The position numbers and the translations under genes are program-made. Source: Flammeovirgaceae bacterium UBA1842 (lineage in GTDB: Bacteria > Bacteroidota > Bacteroidia > Cytophagales > Cyclobacteriaceae). Taken from it: DNA of 64,000 bases. A model generated the notes under the pieces. That model did no database searches, was not told the origin of the DNA, and saw only the letters and a program-made list of their open reading frames with translations. Positions within the stretch are counted from its first letter, which is position 1, and every line of letters begins with the position of its first letter. Positions 30,995 through 40,525 of the stretch are shown here, in pieces. Location of the stretch: assembly GCA_002338655.1 (NCBI GenBank), contig DDIU01000039.1, forward strand, positions 1-64,000. The letters run 5' to 3'.

Positions 30995-33235
30995 CTATCT
31001 AAAATTCAATGGAATATGTGCCGATAGCACCACATTTCTACCCATATTGGGCACACCCAAATCCTTTATAAAACTTAAATGATTGAAGTATTTTTCATCC
31101 AACAGGTTAGTCACTTTCAAGCTCCAAAGCACTGTTTTATTGCCCATTTCTAGCTGAGTATTTACTCCAAGGTCAATCAGCGAATAGCCCTCCGTTTCGG
31201 TTTCATTTTCAGCCACTTTATCTTGCTTAAAATAATGCCGCGAGCTTAGCACCAAATTAGTCTCAGAAAATTTCCCTTTCAATGGCAAATTGATATTTAC
31301 GGTGTTCAACAACGAAAAGGCCGGTATAAAGGGCAGATAGGCACCATCATCCGTTTTCGCCTCTACAGCAGAAAAAGTATGGTTCAACTGTATCGATTGG
31401 CCAAGTGCCCAATCCAAACCAATGTCAATGCCTTTAAATGAAGCATTTTGTTGGGTGAAGTAGTACTTGGTAAACCCAAAGTACATCTCATTGGATTCTT
31501 GTAAGTAGATAAAATCATTGATGTCATTGTAATACACATCCACCAATAAGCCAAAATAGGGGTATTTTGCCTCCAGTGCTAAATCATACTGGATATTCCG
31601 CTCAAACTTGAGGTCACTATTACCAATCTCATATCGGGTAGTGCCTTCATGGATGCCATCGGAGGCTAACTCTGCTAGGTTAGGTACCCTTGAACCTGCC
31701 CCAATGTTGAACTTAGTGGTGAGGTGATCCGTCATTGTCCAGTTCAACCCTACATTGCCATTATACTGGTCAAAAGTCTTTTCAAAACTCTGGTAGTAAT
31801 ACAGGGTATCTGCAGTGCCTGCGCCTTCTGTTTTCACTTGTTTGAAGTCATACCTAAATCCTCCCTGGAGTTGCAATTTCCCCAAATCCCAATTGGTTAC
31901 GGCATATCCTGAGATACTCGAAAGGTCGGCATCAGGAATGAGGCGTCTTTCTCCCAAATTTTCAAATTTTTGTTGTTTGGCCTCTACTCCCAATGTGAAA
32001 TCACTGTTCGATCCCAAATTCTTCGTGTAAGTAGCCTGCTCTACAAAAGTGTTGGAATGCACCTCCAGATCGCCAATATCTACCGAATTCTCTTCCATTC
32101 CTTCTACCTCTTGGCGGTTGTTGAGTTGGGCATTGAGGTTAAGGTTCAGCTTGCCAGTACCTAAGAAAAAGGAATTTTTGAAGTTTACATTATGAAGCTG
32201 CACCATATGGTGCGGCCCTTCAAACTCCCTTTCAAAACGGGTTTCCTGTTCAGGAACCAAAAGCTCCTGCGCTTCTATAATTCCTGAAGTACTGTTGGTA
32301 TAGTTGTAATTCACAGTGGAGACACCGTTTTTCCGATGGAAATTCATAGTTCCCTGAAAAAGGTACGCAGCATTACGGGTATTGGGTGCACGCTGCGTGT
32401 TACTCGAGTAGTAATCGCCATGGCTTTGGCCGCCAGCCCTTATTATCCAGCTCAGTTTCTCACTCGATCCTTTGACACCAGCATCCAGGTTTAACCCAAT
32501 GGTATTACTCAACATGGAGGCGTTGATATCACCCAGTACTTTGCCTACAGGCGCTTCATTTTCAGGGATCAGTTGCACGGTACCACCAAAAGCACCTTCA
32601 CCATAAAGCAAGGAGGCAGGGCCTTTAATCACCTGCACCCGGTCAATCCCTGCATCGAAAAGCAGCATGCCATGTTCATTTTGCCATTGTTGTTGGCTAA
32701 TCGCAAAGCCATTGTTTACGATAGAAATGCGGCTGCCTGTAAGACCATGAAGTACAGGTTTGCTAATTCCTGGGCCATTGGAGAATAAGGCAATGCCCGG
32801 CAGCGTGGATAATGCTTCTGATAAACCAAAGCCACCATTGGTATGCATCTTTTTCCTGTCAAGTGAAGAAACAGGGTAGGTGGTTTGGGTCTTTTCTTTA
32901 TAGGATTGACCTAAAATAACGACCTCGTCCATTTCCCTGATAGAAGGGGTCATGGCTATTTCTAAGTTATCGTTAAAGGGAAACTTTAATGTTTTGGAAA
33001 AGCTTTCAAATCCCTGGTAGGTTATCTGCATAAGAAATTTCCCTTTAGGGATGTTTTTAAGGACAAACGTACCCTCACTATTGGAGAGCGTGGTCAGTTT
33101 CAATTCTGGAATGGAGATATAGGCATTGGCCAATGGCTCATTCTCACTGTTTTTCACCGTTCCTTCCAGTGTGTTTTGTGCATATAGATTAGTGCATAGC
33201 CAACAAATGGCTATGGTTAGTATTATTTTTTTCAT
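30995..33235 (-). CDS. TonB-dependent outer-membrane receptor
   Basis: 746 residues. Signal peptide about 1-19 (NLYAQ), a carboxypeptidase-D regulatory-like domain (about 20-105: NTLEGTVKNSENEPLANAYISI, FVLKNIPKGKFLMQITYQG), plug domain (about 115-225: LSTLPGIALFSNGPGISKPVLHGLTGSRISIVNNG, DRVQVIKGPASLLYGEGAFGGTV) and a 22-strand barrel. It lacks the SusC-type length of about 1000 residues, so it fits siderophore or metal uptake. The small secreted gene upstream (33339-33863) belongs to a type I associate with metal-related receptors, which favours a metal ligand (inference). Confidence 0.92.
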   Translation of the reverse strand: MKKIILTIAICWLCTNLYAQNTLEGTVKNSENEPLANAYISIPELKLTTLSNSEGTFVLKNIPKGKFLMQITYQGFESFSKTLKFPFNDNLEIAMTPSIREMDEVVILGQSYKEKTQTTYPVSSLDRKKMHTNGGFGLSEALSTLPGIALFSNGPGISKPVLHGLTGSRISIVNNGFAISQQQWQNEHGMLLFDAGIDRVQVIKGPASLLYGEGAFGGTVQLIPENEAPVGKVLGDINASMLSNTIGLNLDAGVKGSSEKLSWIIRAGGQSHGDYYSSNTQRAPNTRNAAYLFQGTMNFHRKNGVSTVNYNYTNSTSGIIEAQELLVPEQETRFEREFEGPHHMVQLHNVNFKNSFFLGTGKLNLNLNAQLNNRQEVEGMEENSVDIGDLEVHSNTFVEQATYTKNLGSNSDFTLGVEAKQQKFENLGERRLIPDADLSSISGYAVTNWDLGKLQLQGGFRYDFKQVKTEGAGTADTLYYYQSFEKTFDQYNGNVGLNWTMTDHLTTKFNIGAGSRVPNLAELASDGIHEGTTRYEIGNSDLKFERNIQYDLALEAKYPYFGLLVDVYYNDINDFIYLQESNEMYFGFTKYYFTQQNASFKGIDIGLDWALGQSIQLNHTFSAVEAKTDDGAYLPFIPAFSLLNTVNINLPLKGKFSETNLVLSSRHYFKQDKVAENETETEGYSLIDLGVNTQLEMGNKTVLWSLKVTNLLDEKYFNHLSFIKDLGVPNMGRNVVLSAHIPLNFR

Positions 33236-33338
33236 ACTCTTTTAATATTAAAATGTGGATAGCAGCTTCTGGATTTACCAAGATGCAAATCAGGAGTGCT
33301 CATTAAGATTGGGTACAAACCCAAGGCGAATAAGAAAT

Positions 33339-33863
33339 CTAAAAGAGTGGGGGAGGAACGGGTATTTTCTTGAATGGCGGCTGATAATAGGCCATTATAA
33401 ACTCAGAAAACATGAGTTTGGGAATTGCTTTTGTAAAAAATGGAGTGGTTTTTTTTGGCAGGTATTTAATGTCCTTTAGCTTATTTTTCAGTAACGTGGT
33501 GGCGCTAAAAGGGGATTTTGAATCATTGTTGGTTTTGATCCAACTTAAAAATTTCATCATTATCCCTTCGCCTTTGTCAGCAATACAATAAAGATGATGT
33601 TCATTGCCTTTAAATTCTTCCTTAATAATATCATAATACCGATCACCAATGATAAGCTCGTGTTTATTTTTGGCAAGACGCATTTGGGCAGGTGAATAGA
33701 CAAAATGCTCCAACTGGGTATTATTATCAAAATTATTTCGAATGTAATCTGCTCGGTAGTGGGCGAATTCAACACCACAAACGCATAGTGAGTCCAATTC
33801 CATGTTTTCCAAAAAGAAAACACTTATAATCAACAGAAGTAAGATTTTATGTACCGCTTTCAT
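33339..33863 (-). CDS. Secreted hypothetical protein upstream of the TonB receptor
   Basis: 174 residues with a signal-like N-terminus (KILLLLIISVFFLE). The centre, HELIIGDRYYDIIKEEFKGNEHHLYCIADKGE, resembles a short family of Bacteroidota exported proteins often found next to metal-related genes; this is a recollection of family appearance, not a database match. The C-terminus is rich in basic residues and prolines (PPFKKIPVPPPLF). It lies 103 bases before the receptor gene and probably forms an operon with it. No catalytic motif seen. Confidence 0.7.
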   Translation of the reverse strand: MKAVHKILLLLIISVFFLENMELDSLCVCGVEFAHYRADYIRNNFDNNTQLEHFVYSPAQMRLAKNKHELIIGDRYYDIIKEEFKGNEHHLYCIADKGEGIMMKFLSWIKTNNDSKSPFSATTLLKNKLKDIKYLPKKTTPFFTKAIPKLMFSEFIMAYYQPPFKKIPVPPPLF

Positions 33864-33913
33864 CCACCAGATGACTTAGAATGAATTGCTCAAATTTAAA
33901 AGAAAAGCGGACA

Positions 33914-36838
33914 TTAGGTTAACAATGACTCAATATCCTTTTTCGATAAACTTTTTACAAAACTCGATTCGGTGGTGATCAGGTCACTGGCCAATTTCTT
34001 TTTGTGTGATTGGAGTGCAAGAATCTTCTCTTCTACAGAATCTTTGGTAATGAACTTGTAAGTGAAGACTTTGTTTTCCTGACCTATCCTATGTGCCCGG
34101 TCTACGGCCTGTGCTTCCGCTGCTGGGTTCCACCATGGATCCAGGATAAAAACATAATCGGCTTTGGTCAAATTCAAGCCAAGGCCACCCGCTTTCAACG
34201 AAATTAAGAAGACCTTCAGTTTTTCATTGTTCTGGAAATTCTCAACTTGCTCCTGCCTGTTTTTAGTTGACCCATCGAGGTAGGCATAGTCAATGCCCAT
34301 GGTATTTAGGTGGTCTTTGATAATGGCCAGATGTTTTACAAACTGACTGAATATCAATATTTTATGTCCTTCAGTAATGGCATTGTCCAGCATAAAGGAA
34401 ACATCCCACATTTTACCTGAAGTACCCTCATAATCTTCATCCACCATCTTAGGGTGGTTGGCTATCTGCCGCAACTTCGTTAAGCCCTGAAGCAGTAGCA
34501 TCTGGGACTTATTGAGCCCCTGTTGCTCTATATTTTCTAGAATAGCATTACGGTAATAGTTTTTCACCTTGTCATACTCAGCTTCCTGGTCAGGGAGCAT
34601 AGATGAGTACTGAATGTTTTCTGTTTTTTCAGGCAATTCAGTAGCCACTTGTGACTTATGCCTACGAAGGATAAAGGGTTTAATGATAGAGTACAGCTTT
34701 TGCGTTTTGGCCTGATCGCCCTGCTTTTCTATTGGGTTCAGAAATTCATTTTTAAAGAACGTCTGCGTACCTAGTAAACCAGGGTTGATGAAATTCATCT
34801 GTGACCATAAATCCATGGTACTGTTCTCAAGTGGGGTGCCGGTCAATATTAACCTGTTTTTGGAATTAAGTTCTTTAACCGCTTTTGCAATATTTGATCC
34901 CGGGTTTTTTATCGCCTGAGATTCGTCAAGAATAACATAGTTGAACCTATAGTGCTTCAGTAAGTCAATATCCAATCGGATGATGCCATAGGAGGTAATT
35001 ATTACATCATATTTGGCAAATTTCTCAGGATTTTTATCCCTGTTAGTACCCGTATAAGTAAAGGTTTTAAGTTTCGGGGTAAATTTTTTGGCTTCCATCT
35101 CCCAGTTATAGACCAGGGAAGTTGGCATTACCAAGAGCGAAGCCCCGGGTACGCCTTGTTCCTTTTGAGATTGAAGTAAGGCAAGCGTTTGCACTGTTTT
35201 ACCCAGACCCATATCATCCGCCAGGCAGCCCCCAAATTTGAATTTATTCAGGAATTGCAACCATTCAAACCCTGCGTGTTGATAAGGCCGGAGATCACCT
35301 TTAAAATATTTGGGCACAGGCTGTTCATCTATGCCTTCAAATGCTTGAAGCCCTTGCAGTTTGTTGCTAATACTTACTTTGGCCAAATTGCCGGTTTCCA
35401 GATCTTTAACCAGCGATAGGTGATGTTTTTTTAATCTCGGCTCACCATTTTCATCTTCTTCTGAAAAGGCAAAAAGCTCAGAATATTCAGTCAACCAAGA
35501 ATCAGGAATTACAGCAATTTCACCGTTTGGTAGGGTGAACTCCATTTTCTTTTTATTGATCAACTTGCGGATATCCTTGAAGCTGATTTCAAAGTCACCG
35601 AATTTGATTACCGCATGGATATCAAACCAGTCTATATTTTCGCGAACCTCTACTACAATATTGTATTCCCCAATGAAGTATTTTTTTTGTGATTTACCTT
35701 TTTGATCAATGATAAAATCATGGGCAATAAGTTCTTCCCGTTGGGTATCGAGCCAGCCAAAGGCCGCTGTTTTAGCAATAGCCGCTTTTGAGTTCTTTAA
35801 GGTAAGGCCTGAATCATTTAAAAACTTTATGATTTTCTTTTCAGCATCAAGCTTACGCCTTACCCTATGAAAAGTATAGTTTTCACCAATTCTTTCCACA
35901 CTCACACTTACAGCACTCTGATGATCGCCTTTAAATTTGAACTCCCCGTATTTAAAGGAAAGCTCAAGCAGCATCTTATCACTGGCATCCACTCCGTTCT
36001 CTTTATTGTCAAATAACCCCAGACTTGATGAACCCATCAATTCACTGATGGTGAGCACGGGGATTGGATCATAATGCTCGCTATTGATCTCAAAACCCTT
36101 GGCATAAACATCAAATGAGGCAATAAGCGGGGCGACAAATTTATTATAGTAGGTTTCTTCTACGTTTTTTGGAATGATGATAAACTTCTTGTTCAGAAAG
36201 GGTATCAATTTTTTGCCATCTACATTTTTTTCAAATGAATATAGCTTTCCACAACTCACCATCCAGGCAGGTTCTTTACAGATTATATATGACCCCCGAT
36301 ATTGGAAATCAACTTTTTCCCCGTTGTATTTAATGGTTGGAAAATAGTGTGTGTTTTCTTCATTTCTTCTAAAATGGAAGAGTATGGTTGCTTTTTCTTC
36401 TAAAACCTCTATTTGTTTCCAGGCTGGTTCGCCATCGTTGCCCATTTCAAAGACCATTTTGCCTTTGAGGCGCTCAAGTATCTTCGCCCTTCTTCTTTCC
36501 AGATAGCCATCTATTTCTTTTTGGATAAGTTCATTTCCCTTCTCTTTGTCATAAATCTTCAAGAAGAAATCGTCTGGTTTGATGGGCCCTTTAGTGTTGA
36601 ATTTCTTGACTACCGCTTCCTGCTGCATAGCATCCATATACTCGATTAGCTCGTAATCGGTATCATCCAACCCTTTGGCAAATTCGGAGGCATTTTTTGA
36701 AGAAATATTCTGATGTTGGAGTGTAAGTTTCCCTTTCTCATCCAAATGAATAACAAAGGATTCGAACAAATATCCTAGATATTCATGCTGATACAGAGAG
36801 TAGACAATCTGGAAAGGCTGAGCTGCCGATACTTTCAT
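33914..36838 (-). CDS. SNF2-family DEAD-like helicase
   Basis: 974 residues. The N-terminal half (about 1-500) is the uncharacterised extension of bacterial SNF2 proteins. The ATPase core follows: GGCLADDMGLGKTVQTLALL (motif I), LLVMPTSLVYNW (Ia), VILDESQAIKNP (motif II, DESQ in place of DEAH), LTGTPLENSTMDLWSQMNF (III), then the helicase C domain KILIFSQFVKHL, GLNLTKADYVFILDPWWNPAAEAQAVDRAHRIGQ (motifs V-VI). It is a DNA translocase that probably remodels protein-DNA or RNA polymerase complexes. No SWIM zinc motif is seen at the N-terminus. Transcribed alone. Confidence 0.94.
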   Translation of the reverse strand: MKVSAAQPFQIVYSLYQHEYLGYLFESFVIHLDEKGKLTLQHQNISSKNASEFAKGLDDTDYELIEYMDAMQQEAVVKKFNTKGPIKPDDFFLKIYDKEKGNELIQKEIDGYLERRRAKILERLKGKMVFEMGNDGEPAWKQIEVLEEKATILFHFRRNEENTHYFPTIKYNGEKVDFQYRGSYIICKEPAWMVSCGKLYSFEKNVDGKKLIPFLNKKFIIIPKNVEETYYNKFVAPLIASFDVYAKGFEINSEHYDPIPVLTISELMGSSSLGLFDNKENGVDASDKMLLELSFKYGEFKFKGDHQSAVSVSVERIGENYTFHRVRRKLDAEKKIIKFLNDSGLTLKNSKAAIAKTAAFGWLDTQREELIAHDFIIDQKGKSQKKYFIGEYNIVVEVRENIDWFDIHAVIKFGDFEISFKDIRKLINKKKMEFTLPNGEIAVIPDSWLTEYSELFAFSEEDENGEPRLKKHHLSLVKDLETGNLAKVSISNKLQGLQAFEGIDEQPVPKYFKGDLRPYQHAGFEWLQFLNKFKFGGCLADDMGLGKTVQTLALLQSQKEQGVPGASLLVMPTSLVYNWEMEAKKFTPKLKTFTYTGTNRDKNPEKFAKYDVIITSYGIIRLDIDLLKHYRFNYVILDESQAIKNPGSNIAKAVKELNSKNRLILTGTPLENSTMDLWSQMNFINPGLLGTQTFFKNEFLNPIEKQGDQAKTQKLYSIIKPFILRRHKSQVATELPEKTENIQYSSMLPDQEAEYDKVKNYYRNAILENIEQQGLNKSQMLLLQGLTKLRQIANHPKMVDEDYEGTSGKMWDVSFMLDNAITEGHKILIFSQFVKHLAIIKDHLNTMGIDYAYLDGSTKNRQEQVENFQNNEKLKVFLISLKAGGLGLNLTKADYVFILDPWWNPAAEAQAVDRAHRIGQENKVFTYKFITKDSVEEKILALQSHKKKLASDLITTESSFVKSLSKKDIESLLT

Positions 36839-36964
36839 AACATTTCATTCAACAGAACCTGCAAAATACAAAAAATTATCTGACTTTAAGTCAATTTAAG
36901 CGGCTTTCTGATAACTCAGCGCCTAGTTAGTTAAAAGGTAAAAAAATAAGGATAACTGGTATCC

Positions 36965-38188
36965 TTACAGGTGGTGGACATTACCGTAACGAGTTGCAAT
37001 AATAGCAGGCCGATAAGAAATAAACAAGGTAATTATTACCAGACTTATAGAAGTATAAATAAAATCCATTAAATGCATCTCAACGGGGTAATTTTCAAGT
37101 ACTGAACTTTCCATTCCCATCGAGATTAGCCCAAAATTTTGCTGTGCCCAGCAAATAAAGCCGCCCAAAAGAAGGCCCAATATGGCTCCCCCTAACGATA
37201 TAATGGCTCCCTCGGTAAGGAAAATGCTTTTGATAAGCGTGTTATCAGCACCTAAACTATAAAGTATGGAGATGTCTTTTTTCTTGTCAATGGCCAACAT
37301 GGACAATGCGAAAAAGATATTGATGGCCCCAATGGCAAGGATGAATGAGAAAGCGATGAATACAAACAGCTTTTCCAAATTGAGCAGCTTATAAAGGTCA
37401 GCATGTTGCTCATCATTATTTTGCACCCGGAATTCTGGCCCCAGAAGGGTCTTTAGTCGGGCCTGTACTTTGTTGATATTTTGTCCAGCTTTAGTTTTTA
37501 TTTCCAACGAAGTGCGTTTTTTACCATAGTCCATTAAGTCCCGGGCAAAATTGAGCGGAACGAAAATATAGTTTTCATCATAGTTTTTTTCAATGGCAAA
37601 TACACTGCCTGGCAAAATATTCTTTTTGCTATATAGTTTACTTACATCAAGTTGGCCAGCCTTTACATCTTTGGTGTAGTGTATTTGTAGCGGGTATAGG
37701 TCATTGCCGGGTATTATGGATAGCGCATATTGCACACCCCGGCCTATGATGGCATAATCTATTGTCCCATCGTGTAGTTTAAGATCCCCGGCCACAATCA
37801 CATTGTCTATCCTTTTCTGATCAATAAAATTATCACTTACCCCCTTGATGGTCACCACCATATTTGACTCCCGATAACGCACATAGGCGAAATCTTCTAT
37901 CACTTCTGTTACTATATCCACTCCATCTACCGACCTGATATCATTGAGCATCTGGTCTGATACCTCAAATGATTTCCCACGCACCACTTCAATCTTTATT
38001 TCCGGGTCGAATGCGGAATATAATGACCTCAGGAGCCCTTCCAGGCCGTTAAAAACAGATAACACGATGATGAGGGCAGCGGTGCAAATGGCCACAATGG
38101 CCATGGAAATGATGGAAATAACATTGATGAAATTCCGTTTTTTCCCAGAGAAAAAATACTTACGCGCTATAAAGAATGATAAATTCAA
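36965..38188 (-). CDS. FtsX/LolE-type ABC transporter permease
   Basis: 407 residues with four membrane helices: one at about 18-48 (FINVISIISMAIVAICTAALIIVLSVFNGLEGLLRS), a large periplasmic MacB-PCD-like domain (about 50-270), and three at 272-300, 318-350 and 375-398. The sequence NLSFFIARKYFFSGKKRNFINVISIIS is typical of the LolC/LolE family, which extracts lipoproteins from the inner membrane. The ATPase subunit is not beside it. It starts three bases after the rbfA stop, a gene order common in Bacteroidota. Confidence 0.9.
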   Translation of the reverse strand: MNLSFFIARKYFFSGKKRNFINVISIISMAIVAICTAALIIVLSVFNGLEGLLRSLYSAFDPEIKIEVVRGKSFEVSDQMLNDIRSVDGVDIVTEVIEDFAYVRYRESNMVVTIKGVSDNFIDQKRIDNVIVAGDLKLHDGTIDYAIIGRGVQYALSIIPGNDLYPLQIHYTKDVKAGQLDVSKLYSKKNILPGSVFAIEKNYDENYIFVPLNFARDLMDYGKKRTSLEIKTKAGQNINKVQARLKTLLGPEFRVQNNDEQHADLYKLLNLEKLFVFIAFSFILAIGAINIFFALSMLAIDKKKDISILYSLGADNTLIKSIFLTEGAIISLGGAILGLLLGGFICWAQQNFGLISMGMESSVLENYPVEMHLMDFIYTSISLVIITLFISYRPAIIATRYGNVHHL

Positions 38189-38191
38189 TTT

Positions 38192-38563
38192 TTATTCTTC
38201 TTCATCTTCCAGGGGTGGGATCTCAAGTGAGTCTATTAGTTTATCCATTCGGGATGCTTCTTGCTCAATTTCATCTAAGTAAAACAAAAGGTCAGGCACT
38301 ATTCTGACCTGTTTACCTATTTTATTTCCCAAATCACGCCTGATCTCACTCTTATGTTCTGTTATTTTTTCGATCATGGCCTGTTTGTCATCCACTAGAA
38401 GCATGGACAAATAAACTTTTGCAATGCTTAAATCTGGGGAGATTTTAACTTCTGCGATAGTAACAAGCACATTAGTGAAGAGCCCACTTTTATTTTTTTG
38501 GAATATATCACTTAAATCCTTTTGAATCAGTTTCGAATATTTTTGTTGTCTTGTACTTTCCAT
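38192..38563 (-). CDS. rbfA: 30S ribosome-binding factor RbfA
   Basis: 123 residues, usual length. TRQQKYSKLIQKDLSDIFQK, LVTIAEVKISPDLSIAKVYLSML and LGNKIGKQVRIVPDLLFYLDE follow the KH-like RbfA fold. It helps 16S rRNA 5'-end maturation and cold adaptation. The acidic C-terminus (EIPPLEDEEE) is usual. First gene of a pair with the ABC permease. Confidence 0.96.
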   Translation of the reverse strand: MESTRQQKYSKLIQKDLSDIFQKNKSGLFTNVLVTIAEVKISPDLSIAKVYLSMLLVDDKQAMIEKITEHKSEIRRDLGNKIGKQVRIVPDLLFYLDEIEQEASRMDKLIDSLEIPPLEDEEE

Positions 38564-38693
38564 TCTACAAATATCCTGATTTTATTAGTTTTTATAAGCC
38601 ATTAATATTTGAAGTATAGAAAATTATTAAAATGCAGGTGCTCCTTTTTAAGTATTGGCTATTTTCGTGCATTGTACTTCAAACTGAGCCAAG

Positions 38694-40106
38694 TTGTTAA
38701 AATACTTCAGAATAAATGACCCTTACCGACTAATATCCATTTTCGCGATATTGTTGTTACTTAGGTTGCCATCACTCATCAGTTCGGACCTACTGACCCT
38801 ACCAGAGCTGAATTATATGCTTATAGGCGAAGAGCTTTCTGAAGGCTCATCACTTTACTCTGGCCTTTGGGATAGTATTGGACCGCTCAGTGCCCTTGTT
38901 TATAATACCATTGATTACATGTTTGGGCGGTCGCAATTAACTTATCAGATTTTAGCTTATCTATTGGTTTGCTTTCAGGTTTATGTGTTCAATAGTACCC
39001 TTATCACCAATAAGGCTTTTTCTGAGAATACCTATATCCCAGGTTTCATTTATGCTTTGCTTTGCTCTTTGTGTTACGACATGATGACACTTACCCCGTT
39101 TTTGATGGGGCTGACATTTGTGTTATTGGCTATAAATAAAGTCTTTAATCATATAGAGTTTAGGGCCAAGCGAGATGAAGATATCCTGAATATTGGCCTT
39201 TATCTGGGGCTGGCAACTATTATTTATTTGCCATTTTGTTTATTGGCACTGAGTACCTTGTTTGTTTTTATTTTCTTTACCGGTACTGTTGGGAGACGGT
39301 ATGTCATGATGGTATTCGGCTTTTCCCTACCCGTACTACTGTCAGGGAGCTATTTTTATATCACTGATCGCTTCGATGATTTCCTTTATTTATTCTTTTC
39401 TCCCTTTACGGTAATTGATAGGGTGTGGTACATTTCATTTCGCGACACCCTCTTTTTATTTTCAGTGCCGATATTGTTTTTGGCATTGTCATTAATAAGG
39501 ATATTGCAAGGGGCCAGATTGACAAATTATCAAAACAGGCTTACCAGGGCCATGTTTGTTTGGATGATTTTCAGCCTCCTATTTATTGTATTCAGTGATC
39601 AAAACAGCCCGGCAGTCTATATTATATTGGCACCTGTAGCTGCCTTCTATTTGAGCCATTACTTCCTGATTTTCAAAAAGAAAAAGCTACTGGAATTAGC
39701 CTTTTTTACATTTTTTGGACTCGTTGTTTTCACCAATATAGTTTCAGTAAAATCTCCCAATTGGGTAAAACCGTACTTTAATGATCAATCTTATTTAATC
39801 AATAAGGACGAATATAAAGATTTGGAAGGGTTAAGGATATTAGTATTGGATGATGACCTAAGGCCATATTATTATGCTAAACCGGCTACACCTTTTCTAA
39901 ATTGGCAGGTAAGCCAAGAAATTTTTAACAATCTGGATTATTATGATAATCTCACCAAATTATATGAGGGCATGATGAATGATAAACCGGAAATCATTAT
40001 CGATAGGCATAATGTCATGCCGGCCGTGTTTGAGAAGATACCCGCCTTGAGGTCAATGTATTTTTTAAGCAGGGATGGTTATTACCATCTTAATGTCAAC
40101 AACTGA
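38694..40106 (+). CDS. Multi-pass membrane protein of unknown function
   Basis: 470 residues; start TTG, since no ATG or GTG precedes the conserved-looking first helix. About twelve membrane helices (LISIFAILLLLRLPSL, TYQILAYLLVCFQVYVF, IPGFIYALLCSLCYD, NIGLYLGLATIIYLPFCLLALSTLFVFIFF, MFVWMIFSLLFIVF and others), then a soluble C-terminal tail of about 100 residues (GLRILVLDDDLRPYYYAKPATPFLNWQ). The layout is like glycosyltransferase-C or polyprenyl-linked polymerase proteins, but no catalytic motif is certain. It overlaps the convergent rpiB by 11 bases. Confidence 0.8.
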   Translation: MLKYFRINDPYRLISIFAILLLLRLPSLISSDLLTLPELNYMLIGEELSEGSSLYSGLWDSIGPLSALVYNTIDYMFGRSQLTYQILAYLLVCFQVYVFNSTLITNKAFSENTYIPGFIYALLCSLCYDMMTLTPFLMGLTFVLLAINKVFNHIEFRAKRDEDILNIGLYLGLATIIYLPFCLLALSTLFVFIFFTGTVGRRYVMMVFGFSLPVLLSGSYFYITDRFDDFLYLFFSPFTVIDRVWYISFRDTLFLFSVPILFLALSLIRILQGARLTNYQNRLTRAMFVWMIFSLLFIVFSDQNSPAVYIILAPVAAFYLSHYFLIFKKKKLLELAFFTFFGLVVFTNIVSVKSPNWVKPYFNDQSYLINKDEYKDLEGLRILVLDDDLRPYYYAKPATPFLNWQVSQEIFNNLDYYDNLTKLYEGMMNDKPEIIIDRHNVMPAVFEKIPALRSMYFLSRDGYYHLNVNN

Positions 40107-40524
40107 TTTTATCAACCCTTCGTCCATGACGACCACCTTCAAAGGGTGTTGTCAAAAATTTATTAACAATGCTTTTCGCTAGTTCCAGTGAAATAAACCT
40201 TGCTGGGATACAGACCATATTGGCATTGTTATGTTGCTTCGCCAATTCTGCCAGTTCTTCTGTCCAGCAAATGGCCGCTCTTATGCCCTGATGTTTATTG
40301 GCAGTCATGGCTACGCCATTGGCACTCCCACAAATTAAAATCCCTAATTCGTTGGATTTATTTTCAACAGAACTTGCAGTTGGGTGGGCAAAATCAGGAT
40401 AATCTACAGAATCAACACTGTCCGTTCCAAAATCTTCTACATTGTGGCCCTGTTCTTTTAATAAAGTTACCAAGGCCGATTTGTATTCTACTCCAGCATG
40501 ATCTGCTCCTATCGCTATTTTCAT
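40096..40524 (-). CDS. rpiB: Ribose-5-phosphate isomerase B
   Basis: 142 residues. GADHAGVEYKSALVTLLKEQGHNVEDFGTDSVDSVDYPDFAH and LGILICGSANGVAMTANKHQGIRAAICW match RpiB; the Cys of ILICGSANG is the catalytic thiol and His and Asn of the HNNAN segment follow. It interconverts ribose 5-phosphate and ribulose 5-phosphate in the cytoplasm. It starts one base after the tatC stop, in a tatC-rpiB operon that probably starts at glyA. Confidence 0.95.
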   Translation of the reverse strand: MKIAIGADHAGVEYKSALVTLLKEQGHNVEDFGTDSVDSVDYPDFAHPTASSVENKSNELGILICGSANGVAMTANKHQGIRAAICWTEELAELAKQHNNANMVCIPARFISLELAKSIVNKFLTTPFEGGRHGRRVDKISC

Positions 40525-40525
40525 T

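Noticed and set aside
33255..33479. Plus-strand small gene opposite the secreted protein before the TonB receptor
   Set aside because: Antisense to a frame with a signal peptide, rich in rare-looking residues, no family pattern.
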